Source: Galerina marginata | Lineage: Eukaryota > Basidiomycota > Agaricomycetes > Agaricales > Galerinaceae | Length of the DNA stretch: 64,000 nucleotides | Assembly: GCA_023014335.1 (NCBI GenBank) | Contig: JAECYW010000013.1 | Coordinates: forward strand, 1,116,001 to 1,180,000 | Direction: 5' to 3' | Part shown: piece after piece, positions 47,682 to 62,298 of the stretch | How positions within the stretch are numbered: the first letter of the stretch is position 1 | Layout: every line of letters starts with the position of its first letter | The notes under the pieces: generated by a model | What the model was told of the DNA's origin: nothing | Database searches by the model: none | The model's input: only the letters and a program-made list of their open reading frames with translations | Position numbers and translations under genes: made by a program

Positions 47682-48289
47682 TAAGGCCTGCCATGGATTA
47701 CGTAAACACGGGTCCCAATCCAACCCGACCCGTATCCACGTGACGGATTGGATATGGATTTGCCCGTGACTTATCTGCGGGTCCCACGGATAAATTATTT
47801 GTAAACCTTCTTGTCGGCGTAAAACTAAAGGTTTCTCTAGCCAAACTTCTTATTATACTATGACAACCAATACGCACTGAATGTCCAATTTTTGTATTTA
47901 TTGTGCTACATTTGAGGGTGTTGGAACGTTAACATTGTTTCTCGGCCTGAAGCCGTTGAGTTGCCGAGCAGAAAGTCACGACCTACCGCACTCGGAGTTA
48001 GTTGAGGGAAATATTTAATTTGTAAGCTTTACTAATATTATATTAGTTAAGGTCATAGCACTTATTGGTCCACTGCACCTCAAGTAAGACATTTTCTTTA
48101 CTTTTTTCTTCACTAATGGGAAGCTATAACAGACCTCTACCCGATACAAGTAAAAAAAACTGATTTCGAACAAGTGGACTCAAATGGATGAACCCATATC
48201 TGTGCCAGTCCGTGGATTTTTACCCATATCCAATCCGTATCCACGGTCCGGATATGGATTAGTCACGGTCACATCCATGATAGGCCTTA
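47682..48289. mobile_element. hAT-type MITE with 8-base target duplication
   Basis: A 608-base element bounded by imperfect terminal inverted repeats. The left end starts TAAGGCCTGCCATGGAT and the right end, read inward, starts TAAGGCCTATCATGGAT (two mismatches). It is flanked by the direct 8-base duplication AGGGAGAG at 47674-47681 and 48290-48297, the signature of hAT transposition. Both subterminal regions carry repeated GGATATGGAT/ATCCATATCC-like words in inverted orientation. There is no transposase frame. The remaining intergenic sequence on either side (47135-47673 and 48298-48584) shows no gene. Confidence 0.9.
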
Positions 48290-48584
48290 AGGGAGAGTCG
48301 TGAAAACATGGATTAATGCCGTACTAGTGAGAGTGAGAATCATAGGAGTCACTTACCGTGGTCATGGCTGGGCGATAGACTTGGTTTTGCTGGAGCTGCA
48401 GGTCATTGCCATAATTCTGTAAGTACAACGAGCAAGATAATTTGATTCACTGGTTTCGGAGAACCCTAATCGGCCTTGTTTGGCTTTGATTGGGACACTT
48501 GGAACGACCACGTGAGCGACGCGACGAACACAACCTCATCCAACGGTCGCTCGAGTCGTTGAGAAGGTTCTCAACATTCCAGTC

Positions 48585-51526
48585 ATGACAGAAACACCCA
48601 GGAAGCTCGTGCACTGGGAGTTCAGCTCACCATCTCTGTCAGGCCTCAATTCTCCGTTCTTTAATGCCACCTATGAATCCTCAATTGATTCGACATCCAG
48701 CTTGGAGTTCCTCAATGCTCAGCTTGTAGCCCATGGTTTCATTCCTTCACCCGGCCTGTCACTGGATGGTATCTCGAACGATAATTCTGCTCGAGTTGTC
48801 AAATGTCTTTTAGCCCTACTAGGTCAACGAGTGGTAGGTTGTTTTAGCAATGCAGTTCGACACGCATGACATCTGTAAATCCTGCAGGAGGACATGAAGC
48901 GAACAGAGGAATTGACAACGAAACTTCGAACTTTGTCTTATGACCACGAGAGAATGGTCTCAATGTACCGCAAAGCGACAGAGCAGAGTGCCAATGCAGA
49001 GCGGGAAATGAATCTCCATAAATCACGACTCGCGTACGTTTACCGACTTATGTTTACCAAGAAGTACATTCACGTTGCTTTTATAGCACCGCAGTAAAGT
49101 CTCTACAGGCGTCTGAAAATGCACACAAACAAACGTCTGCAGAACTCCAACGCACAAGAACTTCACTTCAAGGTGTTCGAGCAACACACCAGGCAGAGAT
49201 AAAGAAGAAGGAGAAAGAAGTCGAACGGGTCATGGAGAAATGGCAGAAGATCTCCGATGCACAGACGAAACTGTCTTCTACATCCAGTGGAATGCGCTGC
49301 GCCAACGTTGCTGTCGTGGAAGGAACAGAAGTCCTTGGCAAGGGCCAAGGTTTCCTCGAAATAGCACTGGAACAGGCAGAACAAGCGCGGTTCAGCCTCA
49401 ATGACGAGAACTTGCTTTTGCGAAAACTGGTCTTACGAACTATTAACGAAGTGCAGTCTATTTTGCATCATGCCAAATGCTTATTACCAGGCGATCAGAG
49501 TCCGGAAGAGGTATGTCCTAACTATAAAGTCATCCACACAGGATCGCTAATTGTATGGAAAAGCCTGTCCCATTTACTCTTACAACTTTATTCCCACTGG
49601 CTCCACCTAATGCTGCGAGCGAGAGTCTGGATAGTATCCTCAGCAAGTTGCGCGAAAACCTGACAGAGATTTTTAAATCCTCAGCAACATTAACCACGAA
49701 CAATCCCTCCCCACAAATACCTGATGGAGAAATAGAACGGCTTCAAGGAGTAATCACGGCTCTTAGAGATGAACTCGGTAGGTACATCTTGCGGGTAGTA
49801 TTCTTAATATACTTACCCCAACCCTTCTAGCGCATACTCAGAAGCAGAACACTGCTCGCTTGACCGACACCCAGACCATGTTTGATAAATTTGCTGAAGA
49901 TCACAGAATAGCGACAGGGGAAATCGGGGAAATGAGTATAGAGCTGATGTCAGCACCTTTGAAGGACGAAGCAAAGGAAAGACTAGACATCCTCCGAAAA
50001 GAACTCGATCTGGAACGTCAGAAATTCACCGAAGCTGCTATCAGATTTGGCAAGGAGAAAGCTTCACTGGAGGTTAGCTGGTTTCTCCAAAATCCGTGGT
50101 ATTTCCTGATGATTTAATTGTCCCATTACAGGCGGAGCGTTTCAAGTTTTTGGATGAAAAACGTGCATGGCAAGTTGAGCAGATGCTAGCGGACCTTCCG
50201 CCAACCCCAGCGCCAGCGTTGTCCAATAAACCACCTTCAGAAACACTTCGACTCACGCCTAAGAAATCGCCCCACAAATCTCCGCACAACTCACCCTATA
50301 AGTTGCCTCGAAGATCTCCAGCAAGGAATATTGCAGTCGGCAAAGCCGGAAGCGGACGTAAAGCCCATCGTGTATCGCGAATCTCGCTGTCGCCCCTCAA
50401 AATGGTCGTTTCTTACGAAACAGAATTCATGCCTCCTATTCCTGCTCCTTCATTCCCCTCGATACCTTCCATGAAATCCCTGGCACCACCACCCACCTCT
50501 CTTCTTCCAACGTCTTTTGTATTGCCGCCTCCATCTCCTCGCGCATCATTGCCTACAAAACCAGCCCTTCCTTCGGCACTGCCCAACTCGCCCCCTCAAA
50601 GCACAACACCTGAAAGTTCAAATTCAAGTTCCAGTGGAGAATCCGCCGACTCTTCGCCCCCTTCATCCTCTGACTCGTCGTCAGGATCAACTCGTCTTTC
50701 AGCCCAATCCACGCCTCCGCCTCCTCGCCGCCCCTTCCCTGTAGCAAAGCCATTCGCACAGCGCATGATTCACGCGTACTCGCCCGCCAAACCCAGTCCG
50801 CTCAGCCGAATTCTCATGCTCGGCGATTCGCCTATGAGCCCTCACCCTAATATGGCGCTATCTGACTTCGAAGACTCGCTGTCGCCTATGTCTGGGCCTT
50901 TAGACCCCGTCATGGAAGAACCGGACGACGGCGGCTTGGGGTACGGCAACACGCTTTTCCCTCCCGGTGCAGCTCAGGCGCCTGAACCCCGTGAAGAACC
51001 TCAAATGTCGCTCGCCGCTCAGTTGGGTGTGGAATCTCCGCCTGATACGCCACTCCAAGAAAAGAAGGTTGAACCCAACGTCGCGCCTGTCCTTGGCCGT
51101 GGACGCGTGTTCCACCCCGACCCAGAGGCTGCTAAGAAACCCTATACAGCAGCAGAGAAAGGAAAAGCCAGAGCAGAAACTGCCCCTCGTGCGCGTACTT
51201 CGGCCGTAGGCGAAAAGGAGAACAGCAACGCCAAAGCCAAAGCCAGGAATTTGTCAGGAAAGTCGGGCAAGGTTTCTCCAGCGGGTCCAGCCGAGACGAT
51301 GACCGGCCGCAAGGTCTCTCCTACGACCACAACCGCAACGGCAGGAGCCCCAACGAAGACATCGATTAAGGCAGTGGTCAAGGCATCTACTGCGTCGTCT
51401 GCTGCAGGAGCAACCCGCGCAAAAATGTCGACGAAACCTGGGCCTCCGGTAGCTGGCACTGGCCCTCGGAGAGTGCCTATTAACAGTGCTGATGCGCCGC
51501 CAATTGGGAAAGGATGGAAGGGATAG
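48585..51526 (+). CDS. ADIP-domain coiled-coil protein, Msd1/SSX2IP-like
   Basis: It starts at the ATG of MTETPRKLVHWEFSS and ends after GKGWKG at 51526. The N-terminal block STSSLEFLNAQLVAHGFIPS, then VVKCLLALLGQR, LTTKLRTLSYDHERM and NAEREMNLHKSRL, matches the ADIP region shared by vertebrate SSX2IP and fission-yeast Msd1. Long coiled-coil exons follow (EIKKKEKEVERVMEKWQKI; ERLDILRKELDLERQKF). The C-terminal third (50096-51526) is Ser/Pro/Lys-rich with SPHKSPHNSPYK and many SP sites, suggesting phosphorylation. Msd1/SSX2IP anchor microtubules and gamma-tubulin complexes at spindle poles and centrosomes, so a spindle-pole-body role is inferred. Several short introns (for example after ...LGQR and HKSRLA) split the coiled coil. 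Confidence 0.78.
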
Positions 51527-51693
51527 ATGATTATTGCCTCGGTGTCTTTCTCAACCTGCGTTTCCTTGTTGGTTTTATTTATGTTTTAGAGGATAAACAA
51601 ATCCTTATTTTATGTTTTACTACGGTTACAATATTACATTCACTGTACAATATTCATTCTTATTCTCATTCTGTCTCTTGTCATATCTCTGCT

Positions 51694-54234
<2,541 letters not shown>

Positions 54235-55103
54235 CTTCGAAGACAATGGGAGGTGGTGATTAACTTGCAAGTTGCAAGAAGGCTATAGGGCCCAGGGGTA
54301 TCAAATCTTGAAAGCGTACATGTGTTCCAAGGAGCGGCTTTACTTATATGCCACAATCATCGCATTGCGCTACCCGGCGAATACTTATTAAGGCAACCAT
54401 TCATCCTTGACGAAGCAACCCTTGATGTTTCCGATGTCACTCTGCATGAGCATAGAAATCCGTTAGGAGGAAATATTACGTACCTTTCATCTCCAGTAGC
54501 ACCAAACACGGAGTCGGGTTTGCCACGGTCGCGACCTCGCCCTCGCGTGCAAGTGCACAAATTACCTTCTTTGGGTGGTGAGCCCTTGGGTGCTGTGGTT
54601 CTAGCGAGACCTTCCGCATTACGTCGGTTAATACCACCTCACATGGCCTATATTGATCTGCCCCTTCCGTGGGTTGTTTCAAATGAACATGAGCCAAATT
54701 CAACAACACAACTCCATTCAGAAGCGATGTACCCAAGGGGAACATTGAAGAAAGGATAAACGGTGACACTTCGCTGCTGCATCATCACCATACGAGGACA
54801 TTAATGTTCACGGTGTTCCACTGATTTCAAACCGATGCAGTTCACTTTCATGACATTAGACAAGACGAACCTGATGACTGGGATTTAGGTATTAATGGCG
54901 TTGAAGAAGAGGCATCACTGGTCGGCATTTCGCTTGTCCGTCGAGAAATAATGTATATGGCAACGTAGGAATAATAGATGAAGCGAGACTGAACAAAAAT
55001 AGTCAAGTTATAAATAGGCGAATGATTGAGTAGGATTGAAGACTCTTACTACTCTAGTACCAATAATAACGACCACGAGACCACACGCTACTAATTCGAA
55101 ATT
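54235..55103. other. Intergenic stretch upstream of the FAD monooxygenase
   Basis: This contains the monooxygenase promoter and the 3' flank of POLD4. A + frame at 54322-54759 is open for 145 codons but begins only with GTG and has no recognisable domain, so I do not call it a gene. Confidence 0.5.
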
Positions 55104-56002
55104 TCAGACTTCACCATAGAACACGGATTGTGAGTACTCGGTCAGTGTTGTCCCCTCCTTTGTGTTGAGGATGTCGTTGATCTGCGAAACACCATTAATG
55201 CACATATTCTTTATGGAGCGGACGAGGATGACATACTTCTTTCGGTGGGTTCAAGCCAAGAGCTTGAGCGCGATCCCATCGGTCACGTCGGGAAATACCC
55301 ACACATGGGCCATACTCGTAGGAGCTGGATGCCAGTTTAGCATAGGGAAGACAGATATAGACCAGGCTCACTTGTCGAAAACACGAAGTATTTCGTGTAT
55401 CCTGTTTTGCTTTTCGCCATGAACTAAGAAAGATAGCAGCAATCAACTCTCACATCCCAACCAAGAAAACAGCTGGACAACTTACTAGCAGGTAGACCTC
55501 CCATCTTCTCCTTTACTTCTGCGTAAATCTTTCTAAATTTTGGATCCATTACATTGAGTTCAGGAAGATCTGCCACATCTTCCTTCTGTGTGGCTACTGT
55601 GGCTTTCTTAACGCCATCTTCGGGCAGTGTAGTGGACTGCTGGCGGTGGCTTGCCTTCTCAGCTTCAGACTCTTCGAGAGCATGGAGGGGTTTCTTTAGT
55701 GTTGTCGTTGCCTTGTTTGACGCAGAGCGTGTCGCACGTCCCACAGATGCCGTTTCTGATTTTTTGGAATCAGGCTTAGGTTGGGCGTCCACATTCGCCT
55801 TTCCCTCGTCTAAAGTTTCTTCTTTGTCCCTATCAGCTAGAATAATATCGTCATAGCTCTTCTCCAAGTCGTTGGGTTTCGCTGACTTTGCTGAGGAGAC
55901 TTCTATATCCTGAGGAGCTTTGGAAGAGGAGGTTTTTGACTTCACTGTGTTGCTTGAGCCCACGCGTTTCGCGGAAGAGAAATTCAAAGTAGACTGTTTC
56001 AT
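55104..56002 (-). CDS. POLD4: DNA polymerase delta small subunit 4 (Cdm1/p12)
   Basis: Exons are 56002-55486, 55423-55372, 55324-55237 and 55181-55104. They total 735 bases, giving 244 aa. The start is MKQSTLNFSSAKRV, which opens with a PIP-box-like QSTLNF at the extreme N-terminus. A disordered Lys/Ser/Glu region of about 150 residues follows. The conserved C-terminal domain is RIHEILRVFDNSYEYGPCVGI, SRRDRWDRAQALGLNPPKE and then INDILNTKEG. The Y-G-P-C-V-G..R..RW.RA..LGL.PP pattern is diagnostic of POLD4. It binds and stabilises the replicative polymerase delta and helps contact PCNA. Animal p12 is about 107 aa, so the N-terminal extension here is long. The gene sits 300 bases downstream of the WLM protease gene on the same strand. 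Phase is correct throughout. Confidence 0.92.
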
Positions 56003-56301
56003 GCTTGGATGATAGGTAGTGTTATTTGTGCAGACCTAAGGAAGTCGAAGAATCAGAAAGATGACTCTGGAGTAACGAGTTGGAAGTTTAAGTTCAAGTT
56101 CAAGTTTCAACAAAGACCCTGGATGTCACTAATTGGTTCTCCTATTATGGTAATTATGCGGAATCAACTCGATTGCACACCAATGGAGACAACATTTCAT
56201 AAATATAGGTACTCGAGTATATTACAGGCATAGATGTCTATACGATAGAATACAAGCCTAGATTGTCCATAAAAAAACAGAAAAAAAAACAAGAATATCT
56301 T

Positions 56302-57429
56302 TCATGTTGATGTCGAATTACTTGTTCCGCATGAATGTTCAATCTCTTCTTCCTCTTTGCGCAACCGGTTCATTGTTGCCTCGAGCACTCTCCGTCGACG
56401 TTCTTCTTGAGTTTCATTAGCGAGTGGCCCTGAACTAGAGACCCCACCTCCCAATGTATAAACTCGAGCTTCTCCCTCTAGGTCTGATGAAGGCTGGTAT
56501 ACGTCGTAAGAAGGCCCACCTGAGAGATGGTGAGTACCATCCTTAACGGAGCGTTCAAATTCCGCCACTTCGCGGTTGAGCCTTGAGTTTAGAGCTTTAA
56601 ACTACAATGAATGATTAGTTGATCTAAATGCCAAATAGGAATCCGAATTATATCTACTCACATTTTCGTCATGATCTCCCCAGACATTATGGGTCAATTC
56701 ATGGCAAAGAACACGCCTCACTTCACTATAGAGGCGGAAGCCATCATACTTGTCTGTTCTTAGGCGTAGCTTAATAGCCTGGCCTGCATTCTCATTCAAG
56801 CCAAGCAGTTCCGGGTGTTCGTGCGGCGCAAGTTCCGTTAACAATCCAACAGTAAATTTGTGCTGCTGCATAACATGTTTGATGGCTGAATCCTCTGATA
56901 ACCTCCTCAGAAGAGCCAGGGCAGAAGCGGGATTGGGCAAGTGTTCCAGTGCTTTCATATCATGGAAACGATATTGAATGGAAGTCGAAGACGACGACGA
57001 GAAAGATGATATGGGGTCTGATCCTGTAGAACGCAGCTTGAAATTGTCCAAGAGTCAGTAGATGGTATTGTGCATGTTTTAGCTAAACACCTTCACGGGC
57101 GCCTTCAAAGCACGGTCCCTCATTATTCTCTCTCTTCTTTGGTTTTCGCTCTCTACCGCCTTCATTCCATCCAACTCCTTGTCCGTGGATCCTAGCATCT
57201 GGATTTTAATGCCATCCTTGATGCCTGCTTGCCCGAGAGTTGCATCGCTAATCGTGGAGGGCTTCTTGCCCTTGTAAAGTAGTTTTTGAAGAGACGGAGG
57301 TACTTCTGTCAATTCCTCTAGCCGAGCGTGTAACTCAGCGAGCGGGCTATCTGGCAATAAGGAAAGAATATGGTTCTGGCCACGAAAGGCTACGTTTATG
57401 GAGATCGGGTTGTTTGGAGTATTCGACAT
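56302..57429 (-). CDS. Ubiquitin-like + WLM-domain metalloprotease
   Basis: It starts at the ATG of MSNTPNNPISINVAF (57429-57427) and ends after GTSNSTST at 56302. An N-terminal ubiquitin-like domain (residues about 8-85: VAFRGQNHILSLLP, LQKLLYKGKKP, IKDGIKIQMLGS) is followed by a basic linker. The WLM domain comes next: LPNPASALALLRRLSED, IKHVMQQHKFTVGLLTEL, NENAGQAIKLRLR, and the zinc-protease motif HELTHNVWGDHDE. The tail is Glu/Arg-rich. WLM proteins include Wss1/SPRTN-related proteases that cut proteins crosslinked to DNA, and this UBL-WLM layout occurs in fungi and plants. The active-site HExxH is intact. Two or three small introns are needed, the first ending the UBL exon after APVK. 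Confidence 0.9.
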
Positions 57430-57550
57430 AGGGCAAGTGAGGTCGATTCTGATGGCGGTGTACACACGCAATCCGACCTTGAATAGGCAAGTACTTAAGT
57501 AGTACCCGAGTCCGAGTCAATCCATGCCACATGGATCAGTCAGCATCAAG

Positions 57551-57800
57551 ATGGTGAATAAGCCGCCATTTGAGAAATGTTCTTCAATGTTCTGGGGCTT
57601 CTTTGAGTTGCAGAGGCTCATGTGGCTTCGTAGCATTAGCGGATACGGAATTCGCATTGGACAGGAAAGAGTTGAACGGGCGTGCCGAAACGGTGGTGAA
57701 AACGTGGAAAGAGGTTCAAGCTCGTGAGAAAATCCGGGCCGATATACCTACTCGAGTACCAGCACAAGAGTACAGCCCAGGTAAAGACCACAATACATAA
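57551..57800 (+). CDS. Possible small gene diverging from the WLM gene
   Basis: Two overlapping + frames occur here. One begins MVNKPPFEKCSSMFWGFF at the ATG at 57551. The other, from about 57640, reads ALDRKELNGRAETVVKTWKEVQAREK followed by ADIPTRVPAQEYSPG, which looks like real amphipathic protein and reaches a GTAAAG donor-like site. An intron that I cannot place may join them. The position, facing away from the WLM gene with a 120-base gap, would suit a bidirectional promoter. I do not recognise a family. The rest of 57430-57923 shows nothing else. Confidence 0.3.
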
Positions 57801-57923
57801 TCTCTTTTGCGAGTGCTATAAGGTGCTACCTATACAAAATATTTCAGTTTTGATACAACCACAATCATATCAGGATTCTAGGCTACTACAAGTTAACCGT
57901 TCGACCTCTTGGGTCGGTTAAGA

Positions 57924-59276
57924 CTAAGCATCACTAAACCGAGACTCGTAAATTTCAGTCAACTCGAGATGATAGCTATCAGACGCAGAAGTAATTTCTT
58001 GTCTCTGGTCTGGAGCGAAACCATCAATGACAGAAGAAAAAACTGTTCCCTGATGGCTGGAGTCCGAGTTAGTACTTGAAGTGTCTGAAGTTACCTCCCT
58101 AGCGTCTGTCCTGGAGATTGGATTCAAGATGACTGGTTGGGGATCTCCAACAGCCGCAACCGGCTCCTCAGCCCGAAAGAAGCGGTAAAGAGAGGTCACG
58201 ACGACAAGGGTATTGCAAACCAGGAATGACGTGGATGCCTGTTATTACGCCAAATAGAAATGAATTAAACTGCTGAGGGAAGGCATAGGATAAACAGACC
58301 ATAAGATGAGCCATCACGGAAGCTAGGAAACTGGTTTCCGCCTCTCTAACCTTCGAATCTGATCCATCGTGATTGAATAGAATGATCGATGAGAGAAGAC
58401 TTGAAAGGCCCGTCAAGATACTGGCTGCAAAGCATGCTTTGACGAGTCGGCGGGTGGTAACTGGCAGCTTGAGGTGGCGGTAAAATGTCCAAAGTGGCAT
58501 CCCAACCAATAAAATATCACTAAACACATCGGCTGGTAAATGATTAGAGAACCTATCTTGAGTCGGGCAATTTAGACGACCCAGCTTACTACAGACGCGA
58601 GTGATTCCAAATGCAGCCTTCAATGGACATTGATATGGAAAGTATCTGGGCCAAGCTGCACCATTCTCACCACATGCAATACAAACCTGAATCAGACCTC
58701 CGATACAAAAAGCACCGAAGAGGCAGGCAACGCATACGCAAGCAAAACGCATGGGTTGTCTTGGTGGGATGACTCGAGCGATAGAAAGCGCGAGACTGAT
58801 GCGGGCACACCTGAAGGATCGAGAGAGCGGTATGAGCACGCGATTAGCATGTAGAAGTAGAATTTTACCATATCACAAGAGTAAATCCAATGAGCGACAA
58901 CCAGGAAGTGAAAACCTGTGATACTGATATCCTCTGTCAATGAGGAAGATTCGTTATTATCAACAATAGGTTCCACACACCAGGGCTTTTCAGCTGCCGA
59001 AGCCAAAGAGTAGGAAAATATATGCAATCGAAGATGAGGGTCAGCGTTGCAAAGTGATCGTCTATCCAGAATTGGCGTGTCTTTATCCGCCTGTGGATTC
59101 GAAAGGCTGACGAGACTATGGCTAGCAGGTGTACAAAAGTGAGACAAGCTGGATGGACAGATGTAGGTAAACTGTTAGGCCATGAAACAGTTTTCTACGG
59201 GATACTCACCTCTCCAGACCAAAAGGCTATGAGCTAGCTTTTGGCTTGCTAGGATGGCTGCAGACTCTGAATCCAT
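57924..59276 (-). CDS. Fungal rhodopsin-like seven-helix membrane protein (copy 3)
   Basis: Exons are 59276-59210, 59115-58981, 58923-58869, 58810-58590, 58532-58300 and 58238-57924. They total 1,026 bases, giving 341 aa. The start is MDSESAAILASQKLA. The family pattern is kept but diverged: FRIHRRIKTRQFWIDDHF in place of FRLYYRRSIQRLWWDDY. Further matches are SWLSLIGFTLVIW, ARISLALSIARVIPPR and DVFSDILLVGMPLW.FYRHLKLP, with a Ser/Thr-rich tail. Exon 4 is again exactly 221 bases with the same phases, proving common origin with copies 1 and 2. The acceptor of exon 3 was chosen to keep frame and is the least certain junction. The function is unknown. Unlike the other copies it lies downstream of its F-box neighbour on the same strand. 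Confidence 0.82.
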
Positions 59277-60128
59277 TGAAATTGGACGGCCTTTCAATCT
59301 TCACAGAGATTCAAGGAAGGACCTGGGAGAAATGGTATGCAAGCACCACGCCATAATAAATGCTCAGCCGCTGTAAAGGCCAGCAAGGGGGTGAGAGTGT
59401 GGAGGGCGCTTTCAAGCAATATTATACCCCTGCAATCGTCATGTCATCCGTCCAAAGGATCGACACTTGGAGCCACCTGAAAAAACTGAGCACCGGTCAG
59501 GCAAATAAATACTAACTGTCGACAAACTCCGGCAAGGCACAGTGTTCACAGGGAGGAGTTTAGTATAGGGCCCGCTGGCATCGATACCTTTGGATTCGTA
59601 GAGACACTATCTTGGCAGCCACCGGGAGATGATCGTGAACGAACCTGACGCAATGACAGGGTCATTAAGTGTGGTTAAATAAATCACAAGAATTGAGCTC
59701 AGTGAAGGCGTCCTCTTGCCAGTGAACGAGGGGGTAATTTGTCCCCACTTCACTGACGCATTGACGCTCAGCGCTCGAGATCAAATAGCTTCTCCATTGT
59801 CAAGCTAGTATTACTTTGGGAATCCGTTACGATGTTATTAGCCACATCGAGACCAGATACATGGTAGAGAAGAGTGTGATCGCCGGTACACAAGGTTGGA
59901 ACTTGGAAGGTGGTAAATCAGCTCAGAATCGTGTAGCGCAGAGATTGTCCTACCGACTGGTGACTCATTTGGTTAATCCTGTTCTTGACCCGACTTTGAC
60001 CGAATACGAAGTCCTTTGTGGCTGATAATTAGTACAAGTTCGACAACAGCCAAGTTCGACAACAGCTATCTCGGACCAAGATATCGTACCCGATGGCCGG
60101 TGCAGTGTGTCGGTAAATGGTGGAATTT
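59277..60128. other. Intergenic stretch between F-box copy 3 and 7TM copy 3
   Basis: About 850 bases hold the 7TM promoter and the F-box 3' flank. The tandem CAAGTTCGACAACAG repeat at 60036-60066 is the only structure that I see. Confidence 0.45.
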
Positions 60129-61917
60129 TTACTTGTTGTACTTACCAAGCTCTGAGACAGCTTCTTCTCTAATTGACTGAAATTCTGTCACCATGGCTCT
60201 GACTCCCTTCCACCATTCGGAATCCCCTTGCATGTCGCTGAACAACTTGGCGTCCTTGATGGTCGGGAAGTGGTATTCAAGAAATCGCGATACTGCAATA
60301 CCCATAATCATGGTGTTGGTATTGTTGATAGGCAACTTGATGATTGAAAGGTGTTCGAGGTCGTGTGGGGAGCGAGGTATCCATCTTTCATTTTGTAACG
60401 AAATATGGTCGTGTAGCTTCAGGTCGATGGGAATAATAAGGGTGCGTAAGTTGGGACAATTCCTTGCGAGAGTAAGAAGACTTGATAGTGAGGGGCTGCG
60501 GCTTTCGGTGGAGGGCGGCAGCCTGAGGTATCGGAGATTCTGCCAATTATTATTTTCGCAGAGACCGCTTATATCGTCGTCGTTGATAGCCAGAGATACT
60601 CCGATCAGTTCGAGGATACGCAGGTTTTTGATGCCCACAAGAGGCTGAAGGGAATATTCGGGGAGGACGACCATTTTGCTTTTCCCCATATCTACTGAAA
60701 GTCGAAGAAGTGATGGCGAAATGCGACAGCATTCCTTGATGCATAACGCGATGGACATAGAAATGGAGGAGTTGTTCTGCGGCCACGATAAGGAAGACCT
60801 GAGTATAATGACCTTCAACGAACGTGCTTGGTCAATCGACTCTAGGATTTTGGAGGTTTCGGCTGGGAACCCGCTCATGCGCAATTCCTGAAGAGTATCA
60901 AAGCCTCGAATCCTGCTTCTCCCGGCCAACGCGGAGCCATCAAAGGTAGATGCTGCATTTAAATGGATCACCAAATGTGTGAGAGCATTTAAATCACTGC
61001 AATATTGAATGAACTCGGATTGAACGATCGAACCATCAAAAGTGAGATTCAGACTCTGGAGTCGATGAAACTGGTGTATGAAGATGAGGGTATCCAGGGT
61101 TAGGCGTCCTGATAGAATAATCTCCTGAATAGAGGTCGCTTTTTGAGAAAGAGCGGATAAGAAAGAGGCCGCAAAGCCTTCGCTAGACGAATTTATTCCT
61201 CCCAATGTAATCGTCGTAAGGGCGGTGCCGTGAGCAAGGAACAGGACATTGAAATTTTCAACGTTCCTGTAAAAATCAAGCGTTAGAGAGGGGATGTGAA
61301 GCATTCTGAGAGCAGGGAATAGAGTGCGATTGGGTAGATGTGTGAATCGAAAAAGGACATGGCCTGCAATTGAATCCTGAAATGCCTTGATGTATAGAAA
61401 CCGTATCTTTTTGGTATACATTTCCAGTCTATCCAAATGTTCCGGTTGGATAATGCCGGCCAAGGTCTACAAGTCATTAAAATTAGACTGTGAATTCAGG
61501 ATTTAAGTTGAACCTACATGGACATCGTTTACTTTCGTAAATGCGGGGACGATTTTAAATATGGGCAGGAAAGATGACATCATCCTCCATAGAAGATTTG
61601 ACGCGGGTTTTAAGAATGATCTACACGTCAAGCAAGCAGAAAAAAGGGCTCCTCGCGTCGAAGGGTCCATAGCCCAGATATCGTCGAAAAAGGCTTCTGG
61701 ATCGAAGAAGGAAAATATCAATTCGAGCAGGTCTTCATTCTTCAATACCACTGCTTGAGGCGATTGGATGGGCACATCTTCTTGCACGTTGGCGCTCTGG
61801 TCACTGCAAACGACAATGTCAGTGGATGACTCGGAGCTGCTCGTATGCTGAGTCAGTTGATTGATAAACGTACTGCAGAACTATCGGAGTAACTTCATCG
61901 ACTTCATGTTGATCCAT
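60129..61917 (-). CDS. F-box-like/LRR protein (copy 3)
   Basis: Three exons: 61917-61874 (a 44-base first exon opening MDQHEVDEVTPIVL), 61803-61518 and 61466-60129. They total 1,668 bases, giving 555 aa. The F-box-like helix is NEDLLELIFSFFDPEAF, then LFSACLTCRSFLKPASNLLW, matching the 'LTCK.F..PA.N.LW' of copy 2. Leucine-rich repeats follow (NLRYLRLPPS, LLTLARNCPNLRTLIIP), and the end carries the shared W..GVRAMV.EFQSIRE signature. It is probably a substrate receptor for an SCF ubiquitin ligase. The short first exon is supported by exact phase with good GTACGT and TTTGCAG sites. Confidence 0.85.
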
Positions 61918-62298
61918 CTCTGCGAACGTGACTATACTATTGCCTCCTGTGAATGCTGAAGATGAAGCGTTGGAGGATCATTCATTGATTCAAAAGCAAG
62001 TTCTGGGATCGATATCAGGGTCAACACGTTGATCCAATAATAGACGCTCGGAGCTTATTTAGGCGGACTTCCCACGAAATTGACTGGGTGCAGATTGAGT
62101 GGAATTCGGCGTTGAAAATGTAGAAGCAGGCAGAAATTTGTGGGGTGAAATAAATTACAATTGACGACAACAGGATCTCATGTATTTACAAAGTCAGTTT
62201 TGGAATCAATGTCCTCAGATAGTGTCCTTAGCCAAGGGCCGTGGAAGAGAAATGGAGAAGACAGTACTGTATACGTACTGCAAAAAAGAAACGTGCGT
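61918..62298. other. Promoter of F-box copy 3 and 3' flank of the lipase
   Basis: No gene is seen. The lipase stop (TAG at 62301-62299) and the F-box ATG (61917) bound it. Confidence 0.5.

Noticed and set aside
54322..54759. 145-codon + frame upstream of the FAD monooxygenase
   Set aside because: It begins only at GTG, has no recognisable motif, and lies where the monooxygenase promoter is expected.
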